64,000 nt of DNA, taken from NCBI RefSeq assembly GCF_030816075.1, contig NZ_JAUSXO010000001.1, positions 682,001 to 746,000 of the forward strand. Reading direction: 5' to 3'. Source of the DNA: Arthrobacter agilis. Lineage in GTDB: Bacteria; Actinomycetota; Actinomycetes; Actinomycetales; Micrococcaceae. The notes beneath the pieces were generated by a model, which was given only the letters and a program-made list of their open reading frames with translations, made no database searches and was not told where the DNA came from. Position numbers and translations under genes: made by a program. Within the stretch, counting starts at the first letter, position 1. Each line of letters starts with the position of its first letter. Shown piece by piece: positions 27,752 through 37,301 of this stretch.

Positions 27752-27802
27752 TCCGGGCGGCTCTCCGCGGGCCGTCCGCGCCTCCACCGGAGGCGGGAAC
27801 GA

Positions 27803-27835
27803 GGAAGGGACCGGACGAATCGTCCGGTCCCTTCC
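27803..27835. terminator. Bidirectional terminator, 16-bp perfect stem
   Basis: GGAAGGGACCGGACGA at 27803-27818 is the exact complement of the bases at 27820-27835, with a single A between. It separates the convergent DUF1540 (+) and VOC (-) genes and should work in both directions. Confidence 0.8.
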
Positions 27836-27865
27836 GCGTCGTCCGGGCCGATGCCCGACCGACTG

Positions 27866-28507
27866 CTAGATCTCGATGCGCCCGTCGGCCGTCTCGAACG
27901 TCACCGACATGATGCCGGGTGTGCCGTTCGGCGCGATCCACTGGACCTGGACGCCGTCGAGCGTCGCCTCGACATCCGTGCCGAGCCACTCCGTGACGCG
28001 CTCGGAGGAGCCGGCGATCGTCAGGCAGTCCAGCTTGACGGACGCGGGGCGGGCCTTGGAGGGGTGGAGGTCCTCGGTGCCGTCGTCCCAGCGGAGCAGG
28101 TAGGGGACCTGCGGGTCCGCGATCAGGCCCTTGATGCCGATCTGCTGCCAGGTCAGTTCCTGGCCGTCCGGGAACTTGCGGTTGCCGGGGACGGCGCTGC
28201 GGCCGAGGCGCTCCTCGAACGGCCCGAGGTCGTCGACGGCGACGCACCAGCCCATCCAGCCGCCGCCGGCCTCGGAGCGGGCGCGGACGGCCTGACCGAA
28301 GGGGGCCTTGTCCGACGCGGGGTGGTTGAGGACCTCGACGACCTCGAGGTACTGGCCGTTCGCCAGGGGGAAGATCATGTTGCGGGTGCCGAAGCGCGGG
28401 TGCACACCGCCCTTCACGGGCTCCATGCCGAGCCGGGCCGAGATACGGTCGGCCGTCGCGGCGAGTCCATCGGGTTCACAGGCGTAAGAGACGTGGTCCA
28501 GGCGCAT
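27866..28507 (-). CDS. VOC family protein (glyoxalase-like domain)
   Basis: 213 residues of the Glyoxalase_3-like VOC group. It starts MRLDHVSYACEPDG, with a metal-ligand His in the first strand, followed by GGVHPRFGTRNMIFPLANGQYLEVVEVL with another His and the Glu of the first beta-alpha-beta unit. A second, more divergent half follows. Proteins of this type are bivalent-metal dioxygenases, isomerases or binding proteins; no substrate can be inferred. A DtxR/IdeR-like palindrome (28544-28557) lies 37 bases upstream of the start codon, and a weak AACACT hexamer ends 6 bases before the ATG. Confidence 0.82.
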   Translation of the reverse strand: MRLDHVSYACEPDGLAATADRISARLGMEPVKGGVHPRFGTRNMIFPLANGQYLEVVEVLNHPASDKAPFGQAVRARSEAGGGWMGWCVAVDDLGPFEERLGRSAVPGNRKFPDGQELTWQQIGIKGLIADPQVPYLLRWDDGTEDLHPSKARPASVKLDCLTIAGSSERVTEWLGTDVEATLDGVQVQWIAPNGTPGIMSVTFETADGRIEI

Positions 28508-28543
28508 GCCGACAGTGTTGCACTAAGTGATGTGCGTCTCGAC

Positions 28544-28557
28544 TAAGGCTTGCCTTA
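28544..28557 (-). promoter_or_regulatory. Iron-box-like palindrome TAAGG-CTTG-CCTTA
   Basis: A perfect 5-4-5 inverted repeat with the AGG-N4-CCT core. It matches roughly 12 of 19 positions of the DtxR/IdeR consensus when W is allowed at position 2. It is closest to the VOC gene on the minus strand, 37 bases before its ATG; the next gene on the plus strand begins 400 bases away. Confidence 0.45.
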
Positions 28558-28751
28558 CTCCCGTTCCCGCGCCCTGTGCGCCCCTCGACGCACCTCCCGC
28601 CACCTCGACATCGCCCTCGGTTTCGCCCCCGGGATCGCCCTCGGTTCCGTCCGCCGTCCTGCCCGCCGCATCGCCCGCCGCGGGCACGCCGGGGGCACCA
28701 CTTCACGCAATGTCATACGTGTTGCCGGATCCGCCCGCATGGGCTTTCATG
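28558..28751. other. Gene-free spacer upstream of the SAM-IV riboswitch
   Basis: No credible gene here: the open frames are Pro/Arg-rich shadows. It contains a direct repeat ATCGCCCTCGGTTYCG at 28610 and 28634. A candidate promoter for metY lies near 28715-28735 (TTCACG ... CATACG). The rest shows no structure I can name. Confidence 0.5.
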
Positions 28752-28862
28752 AATGCAGGTCATGAGTGCCAGCACGAAGCCCCGGCTTGCTGGCCGGCAA
28801 CCCTCCAACCGCGGTGGGGTGCCCCGGGTGAGGACCAGGTGCGGCGCCAGACCGGCGCCGCG
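28752..28862 (+). ncRNA. SAM-IV riboswitch
   Basis: The core matches the actinobacterial SAM-IV class: GGTCATGAGTGCCAGC at 28758, GCCCCGGCTTGCTGGCCGGC, the SAM-binding CAACCCTCC segment, GCGGTGGGGTGCCCCGGGTG and closing GGACC near 28832-28836, which pairs with the opening GGTC (P1). A perfect GCGGCGCC/GGCGCCGC hairpin with loop AGACC follows (28841-28861) and may belong to the expression platform. S-adenosylmethionine binding should repress metY-metX. The exact 3' boundary is approximate. Confidence 0.9.
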
Positions 28863-28954
28863 CAAGCGCGGGCTCCTGCGGGGCCGAGGTCCCGGGGCGG
28901 CAAGTCCGCCGGCGGGGCAGCGGACGAGGAGGAGCCCTTTCGACAGGGAGCACC

Positions 28955-30271
28955 ATGTCCAACGATTGGTCCTTTGAGACACGCCAGATCCACGCCGGCC
29001 AGGTGCCGGACGCAGCCACGGGAGCGCGTGCGCTCCCCATCTACCAGACGACGTCGTTCGTCTTCCCGAGTGCGGAGAGTGCTGCCAACCGGTTCGCACT
29101 GACGGAACTCGCCCCTATCTACACCCGCATCGGGAACCCCACCCAGGAAGCGGTGGAGACGAGGATCGCGAGCCTCGAGGGCGGCGTCGGCGCGCTGCTG
29201 CTCGCCTCGGGGCAGGCCGCGGAGACCTTCGCGGTCCTCAACATCGCGGAGGCCGGGGACCACATCGTGGCCAGCCCCAGCCTCTACGGCGGCACCTACA
29301 ACCTCTTCAAGCACACCCTGAAGAAGTTCGGCATCGAGACCACCTTCGTGGAGGACCCGGACGACCTCGAGCAGTGGCGCGCCGCCGTCCGGCCGAACAC
29401 GAAGCTGTTCTTCGGGGAGGTCGTGTCCAACCCGCGGCAGGACGTCCTCGACCTCGAGGGCATCAGCGCCGTCGCCCACGAGCACGGGCTGCCCCTGATC
29501 GTCGACAACACCCTCTCCACGCCCTACCTGATCCGGCCCATCGAGTGGGGCGCGGACATCGTGGTGCACTCGGCCACGAAGTACCTCGGCGGGCACGGCA
29601 CCGCGATCGCCGGCGTCATCGTCGACTCGGGGAACTTCGACTTCGCGCAGTACCCGGACCGTTTCCCCGGTTTCAACACGCCCGACGAGAGCTACCACGG
29701 GCTCGTCTACGCGCGGGACCTCGGGGTCGGCGGCGCGCTCGGCGCCAACCTCGCCTACATCCTGAAGGCCCGGGTGCAGCTGCTGCGGGACCTCGGCTCC
29801 GCCGTGTCGCCCTTCAACGCCTTCCTCATCGCGCAGGGCATCGAGACCCTCAGCCTGCGCCTGGAGCGCCACGTCCAGAACGCCCAGGCGGTCGCCGAGT
29901 GGCTCGAGGGGCACGACGACGTCGAGGGCGTCGCCTATGCCGGGCTCGCCTCCAGCCCGTGGTACGAGCGCGGGCGGAAGTACGGCCCGGGCGGCACGGG
30001 GGCCATCGTCAGCTTCGACATCGCCGGGGGACTGGAGGCGGGCAAGCGCTTCGTCGACGCCCTCGAGCTGCACTCCCACGTCGCGAACGTGGGCGACGTC
30101 CGCTCGCTGGTCATCCACCCGGCGTCCACCACGCACAGCCAGCTCGGCGCGGAGGCCCAGCTCACCGCGGGGGTGCGTCCCGGCCTGGTCCGGCTGGCCG
30201 TGGGCCTCGAGAACATCAACGACATCCTCGCCGACCTCGACGCGGGCTTCCGCGCCGCCAAAGGAGCCTAG
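28955..30271 (+). CDS. metY: O-acetylhomoserine aminocarboxypropyltransferase (sulfhydrylase)
   Basis: 438-residue PLP enzyme of the Cys/Met metabolism family. It makes L-homocysteine from O-acetyl-L-homoserine and sulfide. The PLP lysine is Lys209 ([18 protein letters not shown]); other landmarks are [36 protein letters not shown] and DNTLSTPYL. The length near 440, rather than about 390, and the TYNLFKHTL segment favour MetY over MetB/MetC. It lies about 90 bases after the SAM-IV riboswitch and 6 bases before metX, so both should be repressed by SAM. Confidence 0.96.
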   Translation: MSNDWSFETRQIHAGQVPDAATGARALPIYQTTSFVFPSAESAANRFALTELAPIYTRIGNPTQEAVETRIASLEGGVGALLLASGQAAETFAVLNIAEAGDHIVASPSLYGGTYNLFKHTLKKFGIETTFVEDPDDLEQWRAAVRPNTKLFFGEVVSNPRQDVLDLEGISAVAHEHGLPLIVDNTLSTPYLIRPIEWGADIVVHSATKYLGGHGTAIAGVIVDSGNFDFAQYPDRFPGFNTPDESYHGLVYARDLGVGGALGANLAYILKARVQLLRDLGSAVSPFNAFLIAQGIETLSLRLERHVQNAQAVAEWLEGHDDVEGVAYAGLASSPWYERGRKYGPGGTGAIVSFDIAGGLEAGKRFVDALELHSHVANVGDVRSLVIHPASTTHSQLGAEAQLTAGVRPGLVRLAVGLENINDILADLDAGFRAAKGA

Positions 30272-30277
30272 CCCTTC

Positions 30278-31453
30278 GTGACCGCCTACCCTGCTGCACC
30301 GCTGCACCCCGGGATCGACGGCGCTCCGTCGGGAGACGGACTCCTGCGCATCGCGTCGATCGGGCCGCTGGCCTTGGAGGCCGGGGGTGAGCTGCCCGAC
30401 GTCCAGCTCGCCTTCGAGACCTGGGGCCGGCTCGACGAGGACGGCTCCAACGCCGTGCTCGTGCAGCATGCCCTGACGGGCAGCTCCCACGTGGCCCGCG
30501 GGGCCTCGGAGGAGGAGGGCTGGTGGGATTCGCTCGTGGGCCCCGGCCGCACGGTGGACACCGACCGCTACTTCGTGGTGTCCGTCAACATGGTGGGGGG
30601 CTGCTACGGGTCGACGGGCCCGGCCAGCCTCGCACCCGACGGACAGCCCTGGGGATCGCGCTTCCCGTTCGTCACGATCCGCGACTCCGTGCGCGCGGAG
30701 GCCCTCCTCGCCGACCGGCTCGGCATCGACCGCTGGCACTCGGTGCTCGGCGGGTCGATGGGCGGGGCGCGCGCCCTCGAGTGGGCCCTGATGTTCCCGC
30801 AGCGCGTGGCCCGGTGTGCCGTCATCGCCTGCACTGCCGCCAGCTCGGCCGAACAGATAGCGTTCGCCCAGGCACAGCTGCAGGCCCTCCGGCTCGACCC
30901 CGCCTATCGCGGCGGCGACTACTACGGCGGCCCGCATCCGGATGCGGGCCTCGGCATCGCCCGGCGCATCGCGCACGTCACGTACCGGTCCGAGAAGGAG
31001 CTGGACGCGCGCTTCGGCCGCGCGGAGCAGGACGGCGAGCAGACCCTGGGCGCCGTCCTGCCCGCCGACCGGGGGCGCTACCAGGTGGAGAGCTACCTCG
31101 ACCACCAGGCGGAGAAACTGGTGGACCGGTTCGACGCCAACAGCTACGTCATCCTCACCGAGGCGCTCATGAGCCACGACGCGGCGCGCGGGCGCGGGAG
31201 CCTCGACGGGGCCCTGGGCACGGCTACGGCGGAGTTCTTCATCGCGGCCGTCGACAGCGACCGGCTCTACGTGCCCGAACAGTCCAGGCGCCTGGCCGCC
31301 GGCCTGCCCGGCGACGTGCCCGTCCACCTGATCTCCTCGCCGGTGGGCCACGACGCCTTCCTGACGCAGATCCACCAGCTCGATGGCAAGCTCCGCGCCG
31401 CCTTCTACCCCGGGGCGCAGCCGGCGGTTGGGTTTCCTCCCGCGGCCACCTAG
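30278..31453 (+). CDS. metX: Homoserine O-acetyltransferase
   Basis: 391-residue alpha/beta hydrolase-fold acyltransferase activating homoserine with acetyl-CoA for MetY. Catalytic residues: Ser160 in GGSMGGARALEW, Asp328 in DSDRLYVPEQ and His358 in VGHDAFL. NMVGGCYGSTGPAS is the MetX signature preceding the nucleophile. The GTG start lies 6 bases after metY in a tight operon. Acetyl rather than succinyl donor is inferred from the MetX family and the MetY partner. Confidence 0.96.
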   Translation: MTAYPAAPLHPGIDGAPSGDGLLRIASIGPLALEAGGELPDVQLAFETWGRLDEDGSNAVLVQHALTGSSHVARGASEEEGWWDSLVGPGRTVDTDRYFVVSVNMVGGCYGSTGPASLAPDGQPWGSRFPFVTIRDSVRAEALLADRLGIDRWHSVLGGSMGGARALEWALMFPQRVARCAVIACTAASSAEQIAFAQAQLQALRLDPAYRGGDYYGGPHPDAGLGIARRIAHVTYRSEKELDARFGRAEQDGEQTLGAVLPADRGRYQVESYLDHQAEKLVDRFDANSYVILTEALMSHDAARGRGSLDGALGTATAEFFIAAVDSDRLYVPEQSRRLAAGLPGDVPVHLISSPVGHDAFLTQIHQLDGKLRAAFYPGAQPAVGFPPAAT

Positions 31454-31536
31454 GCTAGGAGCTAAGCCTGCTTACGAATGAGCGGCGGGCACGTCCGGGG
31501 CATCCGCCGCGGACCCATCGACGCGAGGAGCTGTTC

Positions 31537-31779
31537 GTGGAACTGAGCACCATCGGCTGGAACCAGGAAGCACGCGACAAGATCCTGCTGGACTCCGACC
31601 GCGCCCTCCAGGGCGCCGTGCGCGAGGCCGTGGAGACCATGGGCGGGAAGTCCCGCGACGAGGTCTACGAATTCCTCTTCCAGAAACTGCAGCCGCAGTT
31701 CGTGGACTTCAAGCCCGGGCCCGACCTCAGCGCGTGCGCCGACGCGGTGGCCAACGGCGAGGTCTCCCTCGACGGCTGA
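31537..31779 (+). CDS. Hypothetical 80-residue protein
   Basis: Short acidic protein of 80 residues starting at GTG 31537 with a GAGGAG ribosome binding site. It is mostly helical, with no signal peptide, membrane segment or cysteine motif beyond a single Cys. I do not recognise a named domain, although the sequence IGWNQEARDKILLDSDRALQ looks structured rather than random. It has codon usage like the neighbours and ends at a strong bidirectional hairpin. Real coding is likely; function unknown. Confidence 0.7.
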   Translation: MELSTIGWNQEARDKILLDSDRALQGAVREAVETMGGKSRDEVYEFLFQKLQPQFVDFKPGPDLSACADAVANGEVSLDG

Positions 31780-31791
31780 TCGCCCGAGCCG

Positions 31792-31813
31792 GCCCGGGCC
31801 GGTCGGCCCGGGC
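31792..31813. terminator. Bidirectional hairpin terminator
   Basis: GCCCGGGCC (31792-31800) pairs with GGCCCGGGC (31805-31813) around a 4-nt loop. It lies between convergent genes, touching the stop codon of the minus-strand SGNH gene. Confidence 0.65.
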
Positions 31814-32694
31814 TAGTCGGCGGCACCCGGCGGCATGCCCGGGCCGAAGATCGGCACGGGCTCCGGGCGCTTCGCGATGACGCCGTCGCCGGATGACTGG
31901 TGGCGCAGGCGCCGGAGCACCCACGGCACGAAGTATTCACGGGCCCAGACGAAGTCCTCGGCCCGTGCTGCTCGCCACGTCCGGGCCGGGAGGTCCTTGG
32001 GCTGCAGGGGCTCGAGCGTGTGCCGCACGGCGAGGGTGTCCAGTACCATCGCGGCGATCGTGTGGTGGCCGAGCGGCGAGAAGTGCAGGCGGTCGGAGGA
32101 CCACATCTGCGGGTTCTTCAGCTGTCGCAGCGCCCACATGTCCGCGATGACCGCCTCGTGGCGTGCCGCGACGGTGCGCAGGTTCTCGTTGTAGATGGCG
32201 GTCTTCGAGCGGATGCTGCCCAGGACCGTCTCGCGGATGTCCGGCCCGGTGAACAGCACCACGGTGGCCCCGGAGCCGGTGAGGGTGGCGACGACGGCGT
32301 CGAGCTTCTCGGCGAGCACGTCGGGGTCCCCGCCGGGCCGGAGCAGGTCGTTGCCGCCGGCCGAGATGGTCACCAGGTCCGGGCGGAGCGCCAGGGCGGG
32401 CTCCACCTGCTGGTCGATGATCTGCTGCAGCAGGCGCCCACGGACCGCGAGGTTCGCGTAGGCGAAATCGTTCTGGCCCCGGGCCAGCTCCTCCGCGACC
32501 CGGTCGGCCCAGCCGCGGTTGCCGCCGATGCTCTCCGGGTTCGGGTCGCCGATACCCTCCGTGAAGGAGTCCCCGAGGGCCGCGTAGCGGTGCCAGGGGT
32601 GCGGCTCCGAGTGGAGGGCGGGATCGACGGTCGGCCCGTTCGGGATGGGGTCGTTCGCCTTCGGCAGGGGTGTCTCCGCGCTGGGTGTGCTCAC
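31813..32694 (-). CDS. SGNH/GDSL hydrolase family protein
   Basis: 293-residue lipase/esterase of the SGNH superfamily. Block I is YAALGDSFTEGIGDP with the nucleophile Ser. The block II Gly is probably in LAVRGRLL. Block III is ISAGGNDLLRPG (Asn), and block V is SSDRLHFSPLGHHTIA with the Asp and His. No signal peptide is visible, so it is probably cytoplasmic. From GTG 32694 a leaderless hexamer (AAGAAT) ends 6 bases upstream. Natural ester substrate unknown. Confidence 0.9.
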   Translation of the reverse strand: MSTPSAETPLPKANDPIPNGPTVDPALHSEPHPWHRYAALGDSFTEGIGDPNPESIGGNRGWADRVAEELARGQNDFAYANLAVRGRLLQQIIDQQVEPALALRPDLVTISAGGNDLLRPGGDPDVLAEKLDAVVATLTGSGATVVLFTGPDIRETVLGSIRSKTAIYNENLRTVAARHEAVIADMWALRQLKNPQMWSSDRLHFSPLGHHTIAAMVLDTLAVRHTLEPLQPKDLPARTWRAARAEDFVWAREYFVPWVLRRLRHQSSGDGVIAKRPEPVPIFGPGMPPGAAD

Positions 32695-32700
32695 CGGTTC

Positions 32701-32706
32701 ATTCTT
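32701..32706 (-). promoter_or_regulatory. Leaderless-type -10 box (AAGAAT, minus strand)
   Basis: On the minus strand AAGAAT ends 6 bases before GTG 32694 of the SGNH hydrolase gene. No Shine-Dalgarno is present. Confidence 0.45.
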
Positions 32707-32792
32707 GCAACTGCCGGGTGAGGTGCGCCAACGCGGTGCGCCGACGCAGGGTGCGCGTGCAGCACGCCGACCGGGCCCCGGCAGGTGCGTGC

Positions 32793-32798
32793 CAGAAT
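32793..32798 (+). promoter_or_regulatory. Leaderless-type -10 box (CAGAAT)
   Basis: CAGAAT ends 7 bases before ATG 32806. This favours 32806 over the in-frame GTG 32785 and ATG 32797, which overlap or precede the box. Confidence 0.5.
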
Positions 32799-32805
32799 GG
32801 AAACC

Positions 32806-33486
32806 ATGACTGACACCGCCCGCGGCGACGCTGCGACCCCCCTCGACTCCTGGGCTCCGGTGGTCCTGTGGTCGAAGCCCGAGGACGAGCGCCGGGGCAC
32901 GCCCCTGCTCGTCCTGTTCCACGGCTACATGGCCGACGAGGCGGACCTGATGGGCCTCACCGACCACCTCCCGGCCGAGTTCACTGTGGCATCGGTCCGC
33001 GCGCCCCTGCCGGCCGGACCCGGGTTCTCCTGGTTCCCGCTGGAGCGGGACGCCGACTACTCGGTGGAGCACGTGGTGGAGAGCGTCACCGCCGTCTCCG
33101 CCTGGCTGGACGGCGTCCGCGGGGTCCACTCCAGCGTCAGCATCCTCGGCTTCTCCCAGGGGATGGGTGTCGCGACGTCGCTCCTGCGGCACCGGCCCAC
33201 GGACTTCGCGTGCGTCGTCGGGCTCTCGGGCTTCGCCGTGCCCGCCGAGGACCACGCCTTCTTCCGCGACGACGCGGTCGCGGCCTCGAGGACGCCGTTC
33301 TTCTGGGGGCGGGACCAGGAGGATCCCGTGATCACGGCGGAGATGATCGAGTTCACGCACGCGTGGCTGGTGAAGCACACCGCGCTGACGAAGATCCTGT
33401 ACTCGAACATGTTCCACGGCATCAACCTGCGGGAACTCGGGCACGTCCGCGAGTTCCTCAGCATGACGGTCCTCGGGCGCCGCTGA
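32806..33486 (+). CDS. Alpha/beta hydrolase (phospholipase/carboxylesterase-like)
   Basis: 226-residue alpha/beta hydrolase of the carboxylesterase/thioesterase group. Oxyanion region LLVLFHGYMADEADLMG, nucleophile elbow ILGFSQGMGVATSLL, Asp in the FFWGRDQEDPVI segment and the final His in SNMFHGINLREL. It faces away from the SGNH gene; the two hydrolase genes are divergent and each has a leaderless-type promoter in the 111-bp spacer. Whether they share a substrate is unknown. Start codon 32806 chosen from promoter spacing. Confidence 0.87.
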   Translation: MTDTARGDAATPLDSWAPVVLWSKPEDERRGTPLLVLFHGYMADEADLMGLTDHLPAEFTVASVRAPLPAGPGFSWFPLERDADYSVEHVVESVTAVSAWLDGVRGVHSSVSILGFSQGMGVATSLLRHRPTDFACVVGLSGFAVPAEDHAFFRDDAVAASRTPFFWGRDQEDPVITAEMIEFTHAWLVKHTALTKILYSNMFHGINLRELGHVREFLSMTVLGRR

Positions 33487-33507
33487 CCCCGGTCGCGGCC
33501 CTGCGCG

Positions 33508-33738
33508 TCAGCCCCGGGTGATGCGGACCGTGGCGCCGTTGACGGCCACGGTGTCCCCGGGATGGAGCTGCCGTCCGCGGCGCTCCTCGATCTCGCCGTT
33601 GACCTGCACCAGGCCGTTGTCGATGAGCGTCTTCGCCTCCACGCCGTCCTCGGCGAGGGACGCGAGCTTCAGCAGCTGCCCGAGCCGGATCATGTCGTCC
33701 CGGATGGGGAGTTCTGCGGTGGATGCGTCGTCGGTCAT
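33508..33738 (-). CDS. Small S4 RNA-binding domain protein (YbcJ/RlbA-like)
   Basis: 76-residue protein that consists of a single S4 domain: MIRLGQLLKLASLAEDGVEA, then KTLIDNGLVQVNGEIEERRG, then RQLHPGDTVAVNG. This is the usual alpha-L RNA-binding fold of YbcJ/RlbA-type proteins, implicated in RNA or ribosome binding. A CATGAT hexamer lies 6 bases upstream of its ATG on the minus strand. It is divergent from the DUF606 transporter gene. Confidence 0.88.
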   Translation of the reverse strand: MTDDASTAELPIRDDMIRLGQLLKLASLAEDGVEAKTLIDNGLVQVNGEIEERRGRQLHPGDTVAVNGATVRITRG

Positions 33739-33744
33739 GCGTCC

Positions 33745-33750
33745 ATCATG
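33745..33750 (-). promoter_or_regulatory. Leaderless-type -10 box (CATGAT, minus strand)
   Basis: On the minus strand CATGAT ends 6 bases before the ATG at 33738. It is paired back-to-back with the plus-strand box at 33767. Confidence 0.42.
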
Positions 33751-33766
33751 CCGGATGCCGCGCGAC

Positions 33767-33772
33767 TAGGCT
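33767..33772 (+). promoter_or_regulatory. Leaderless-type -10 box (TAGGCT)
   Basis: TAGGCT ends 6 bases before GTG 33779. The 40-bp spacer between the two divergent genes thus appears to hold two leaderless promoters. Confidence 0.6.
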
Positions 33773-33778
33773 GGACGG

Positions 33779-34741
33779 GTGTCTGATGCGCCTGCCCTCC
33801 CTCCCGTTGTCGGTTTCCCCCTCGCCCTCGCCGCCGGGCTCGCCATCCCCGTCCAGGGCAGGATCAACGGTGCGCTCGGGACGGTGCTCGACGACGGCAT
33901 CGCGGCGGCGCTCATCAGCTTCGGCACGGGCCTGATCGTGATGATCGTGCTGACGCTGGTGGTGCCGAGCGCGCGGGCCGGTGCGCGCCAGATCATCCCC
34001 TCGGTGCGCGAACGCCGCTTCCCGCCCTACTACATCGCCGCCGGCGCCATCGGCGCGTTCTTCGTGTTCTCGCAGTCCCTGACCATCGGCCTGCTCGGCG
34101 TCGCCCTGTTCACGGTCGCCGCCGTCATGGGCCAGACCCTCAGCGGGCTCCTCGTCGACAAGGCGGGTATCGGGCCCGGCGGGAAGCGCGCGGCCACGCC
34201 CATGCGGGTGATCGGCGTCGTCCTGACCGTCCTGTCCGTGGTGTGGGCCGTGTCGCCGCGGTTCGGCGCCGCGGGGGAGCTCTCGAGCTGGCTGCTGCCC
34301 GTCCTGCTGCCCGTCGCGGCCGGCGTGCTCATGAGCTTCCAGCAGGCCATGAACGGCACGGCGGCCCTCCACTACGGGACGCCGCTGGCGGCCACGCTGA
34401 TGAACTTCATCGCCGGGACCGCCGTGCTGCTCACGGCCTGGCTCATCAAGATCGCGATCGCCGGGCCCGGCAACCCGCTGCCGTCGGAGTGGTGGTACTA
34501 CCTCGGCGGTCCCATGGGCTGCATCTTCATCGCCCTCGGCGCCCTGCTCGTGCGCAGCCTCGGCGTCCTGCTCACCGGTCTCTGCATGATCGGCGGGCAG
34601 CTCGTCGGCTCGCTTCTGCTGGACCTCGTGTTCCCGGCGCCCGGCACCATCGTGGTGTTCGCGACGGTCGCCGGCACCCTCCTGACGCTGGGCGCGATCA
34701 TCCTCACCACCCTGCCCTGGCCCCGGCGGGTCCGCGCCTAG
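33779..34741 (+). CDS. DMT superfamily transporter, two DUF606 (YdcZ-like) units
   Basis: 320-residue integral membrane protein with about ten hydrophobic segments in two DUF606 halves. The first half carries GFPLALAAGLAIPVQGRINGAL and ALISFGTGLIVMIVLTLVV. The second carries PVAAGVLMSFQQAMNGTAAL and TLMNFIAGTAVLLTAWL. The repeated N-G-A-L/N-G-T-A and F-x-x-G motifs mark the internal duplication. A drug/metabolite exporter or permease is likely; the substrate cannot be read from the sequence. GTG start with a leaderless-type promoter. Confidence 0.87.
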   Translation: MSDAPALPPVVGFPLALAAGLAIPVQGRINGALGTVLDDGIAAALISFGTGLIVMIVLTLVVPSARAGARQIIPSVRERRFPPYYIAAGAIGAFFVFSQSLTIGLLGVALFTVAAVMGQTLSGLLVDKAGIGPGGKRAATPMRVIGVVLTVLSVVWAVSPRFGAAGELSSWLLPVLLPVAAGVLMSFQQAMNGTAALHYGTPLAATLMNFIAGTAVLLTAWLIKIAIAGPGNPLPSEWWYYLGGPMGCIFIALGALLVRSLGVLLTGLCMIGGQLVGSLLLDLVFPAPGTIVVFATVAGTLLTLGAIILTTLPWPRRVRA

Positions 34742-34834
34742 CAGCCGGCAGCAGCGCCGGCCGCAGGCTCACGGACACCCGGCTCGCGGGCAACAGGCTC
34801 ACGGACTCGCGGAGGCCGGTGAAAGCGGACCCGG

Positions 34835-34840
34835 TAGGCT
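34835..34840 (+). promoter_or_regulatory. -10 box (TAGGCT) of glyS
   Basis: TAGGCT would start a leader of about 105 nt before glyS. Just upstream (34763 and 34792) the sequence CAGGCTCACGGAC occurs twice. I see no T-box features in the leader. Confidence 0.45.
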
Positions 34841-34951
34841 TGCTCCGGTAGCTTTCCGCGCCCCGTCCGGCGGCCCGGACAGCCCGCAGCACGCGCCCCC
34901 CCACCTGCGGACCGCACCCAGCGGCCTGCACAGAACTGGAGAAGACATCCC

Positions 34952-36339
<1,388 letters not shown>

Positions 36340-36340
<1 letters not shown>

Positions 36341-37251
36341 TGGCCCTCGAGTACCGCGCCTGGCAGGAAGGGGACGACCTCGAGCTCATCCAGCTGTGGG
36401 GCGGCCCCGAATCGGCGGCCGCCGAGCAGTTCCGCGGCTCCTTCCGGACGCCCTCCGACGAGCCGTGGAACCGCTGCATCACCGTGGTGGACCAGGGGAT
36501 CCCCGTCGCGGCCGGCTGCGTCTACGGCGCGGCCCTCCACCCCGACCGGCTCTGGTGCTACATCGAGGTCGCCGAGGACCACCGGCGCGCGGGCGTCGCC
36601 TCGACCCTCCTCACCATGCTCCAGCACGAGGCCGCGGCCTCGCCGTCGGGCGTCACCGCCCTGCGGTCCAAGGTGGCGCCGGGCACCACGGGCGCCGCGT
36701 TCGCCGAGGCCACGGGCTTCACGGCGCTGCAGCGCTCGCGGCTCGTCGTCATCGCGCCGGGAGCCCTCGCGGCCCCCGCGTTCGACGACGCCGCCGGGCC
36801 GCAGCTCGAGGAGGCCGCGACCGGCTCGGTGGAGCTCACGCGGGCACTGGCCACGTTCTACGAATCGGTGCACGCCTGGGACCGCGCCGAGCTCGGCCTG
36901 GGGCGCGCGCAGCAGCTGTTCCTCGGCGACGCGAGCGGCGCCGGCGGGGCGATCGTGCTGCGTGACAGGCCGAAGGCCGACGGCGGGGCCATCGCGGCAT
37001 TCGCGGTCAGCTACACGCAGGCCCGGACGGACGACCCCGCCGATGTGCTGCTGGGCTACGACACCACGCTCGCCCCGCAGGAGCAGCAGGCCGCCGTCGC
37101 CACCATGATCGCGATGCTCGTGCACCAGTACCCCATCCAGCTCGAGGTGGACGACTCGATGGAGGCGCTCGTCGCCGTCGTCGAGCCCCTGCTCGCCACG
37201 GGCGCCGCACGGCTCGGAGGGCCGGAGACGCTCGTCGTCGCGACGGCCTGA
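36340..37251 (+). CDS. GNAT family N-acetyltransferase (two-half type)
   Basis: 303 residues with two GNAT-like halves. The N-terminal half carries the acetyl-CoA motif VAEDHRRAGVASTLLTML and FAEATGFTALQR. The C-terminal half (DPADVLLGYDTTLAPQEQQA) is degenerate, without a clear Q/RxxGxG/A. Such duplicated GNATs resemble mycothiol synthase in outline, but the MshD signature is not evident. The ATG shares one base with the glyS stop. Acceptor substrate unknown. Confidence 0.8.
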
Positions 37252-37276
37252 GCACGTTCACGGCGGGAGCAACGGT

Positions 37277-37297
37277 GCGGCCCGGATGCCGGGCCGC
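37277..37297. terminator. Bidirectional terminator hairpin
   Basis: GCGGCCCGG and CCGGGCCGC form a 9-bp perfect stem with a 3-nt loop between the convergent GNAT and PlsC genes. Confidence 0.7.
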
Positions 37298-37301
37298 GCC
37301 G

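Noticed and set aside
28527-29102. Plus-strand open frame across the metY leader
   Set aside because: It runs through the SAM-IV riboswitch and has a Pro/Ser/Ala-rich translation without a ribosome binding site.
31452-31469. AGGCT...AGCCT inverted repeat at the end of metX as an operator
   Set aside because: The arms are short and overlap the stop codon, the centre does not fit the iron-box spacing, and no target gene with metal function follows.
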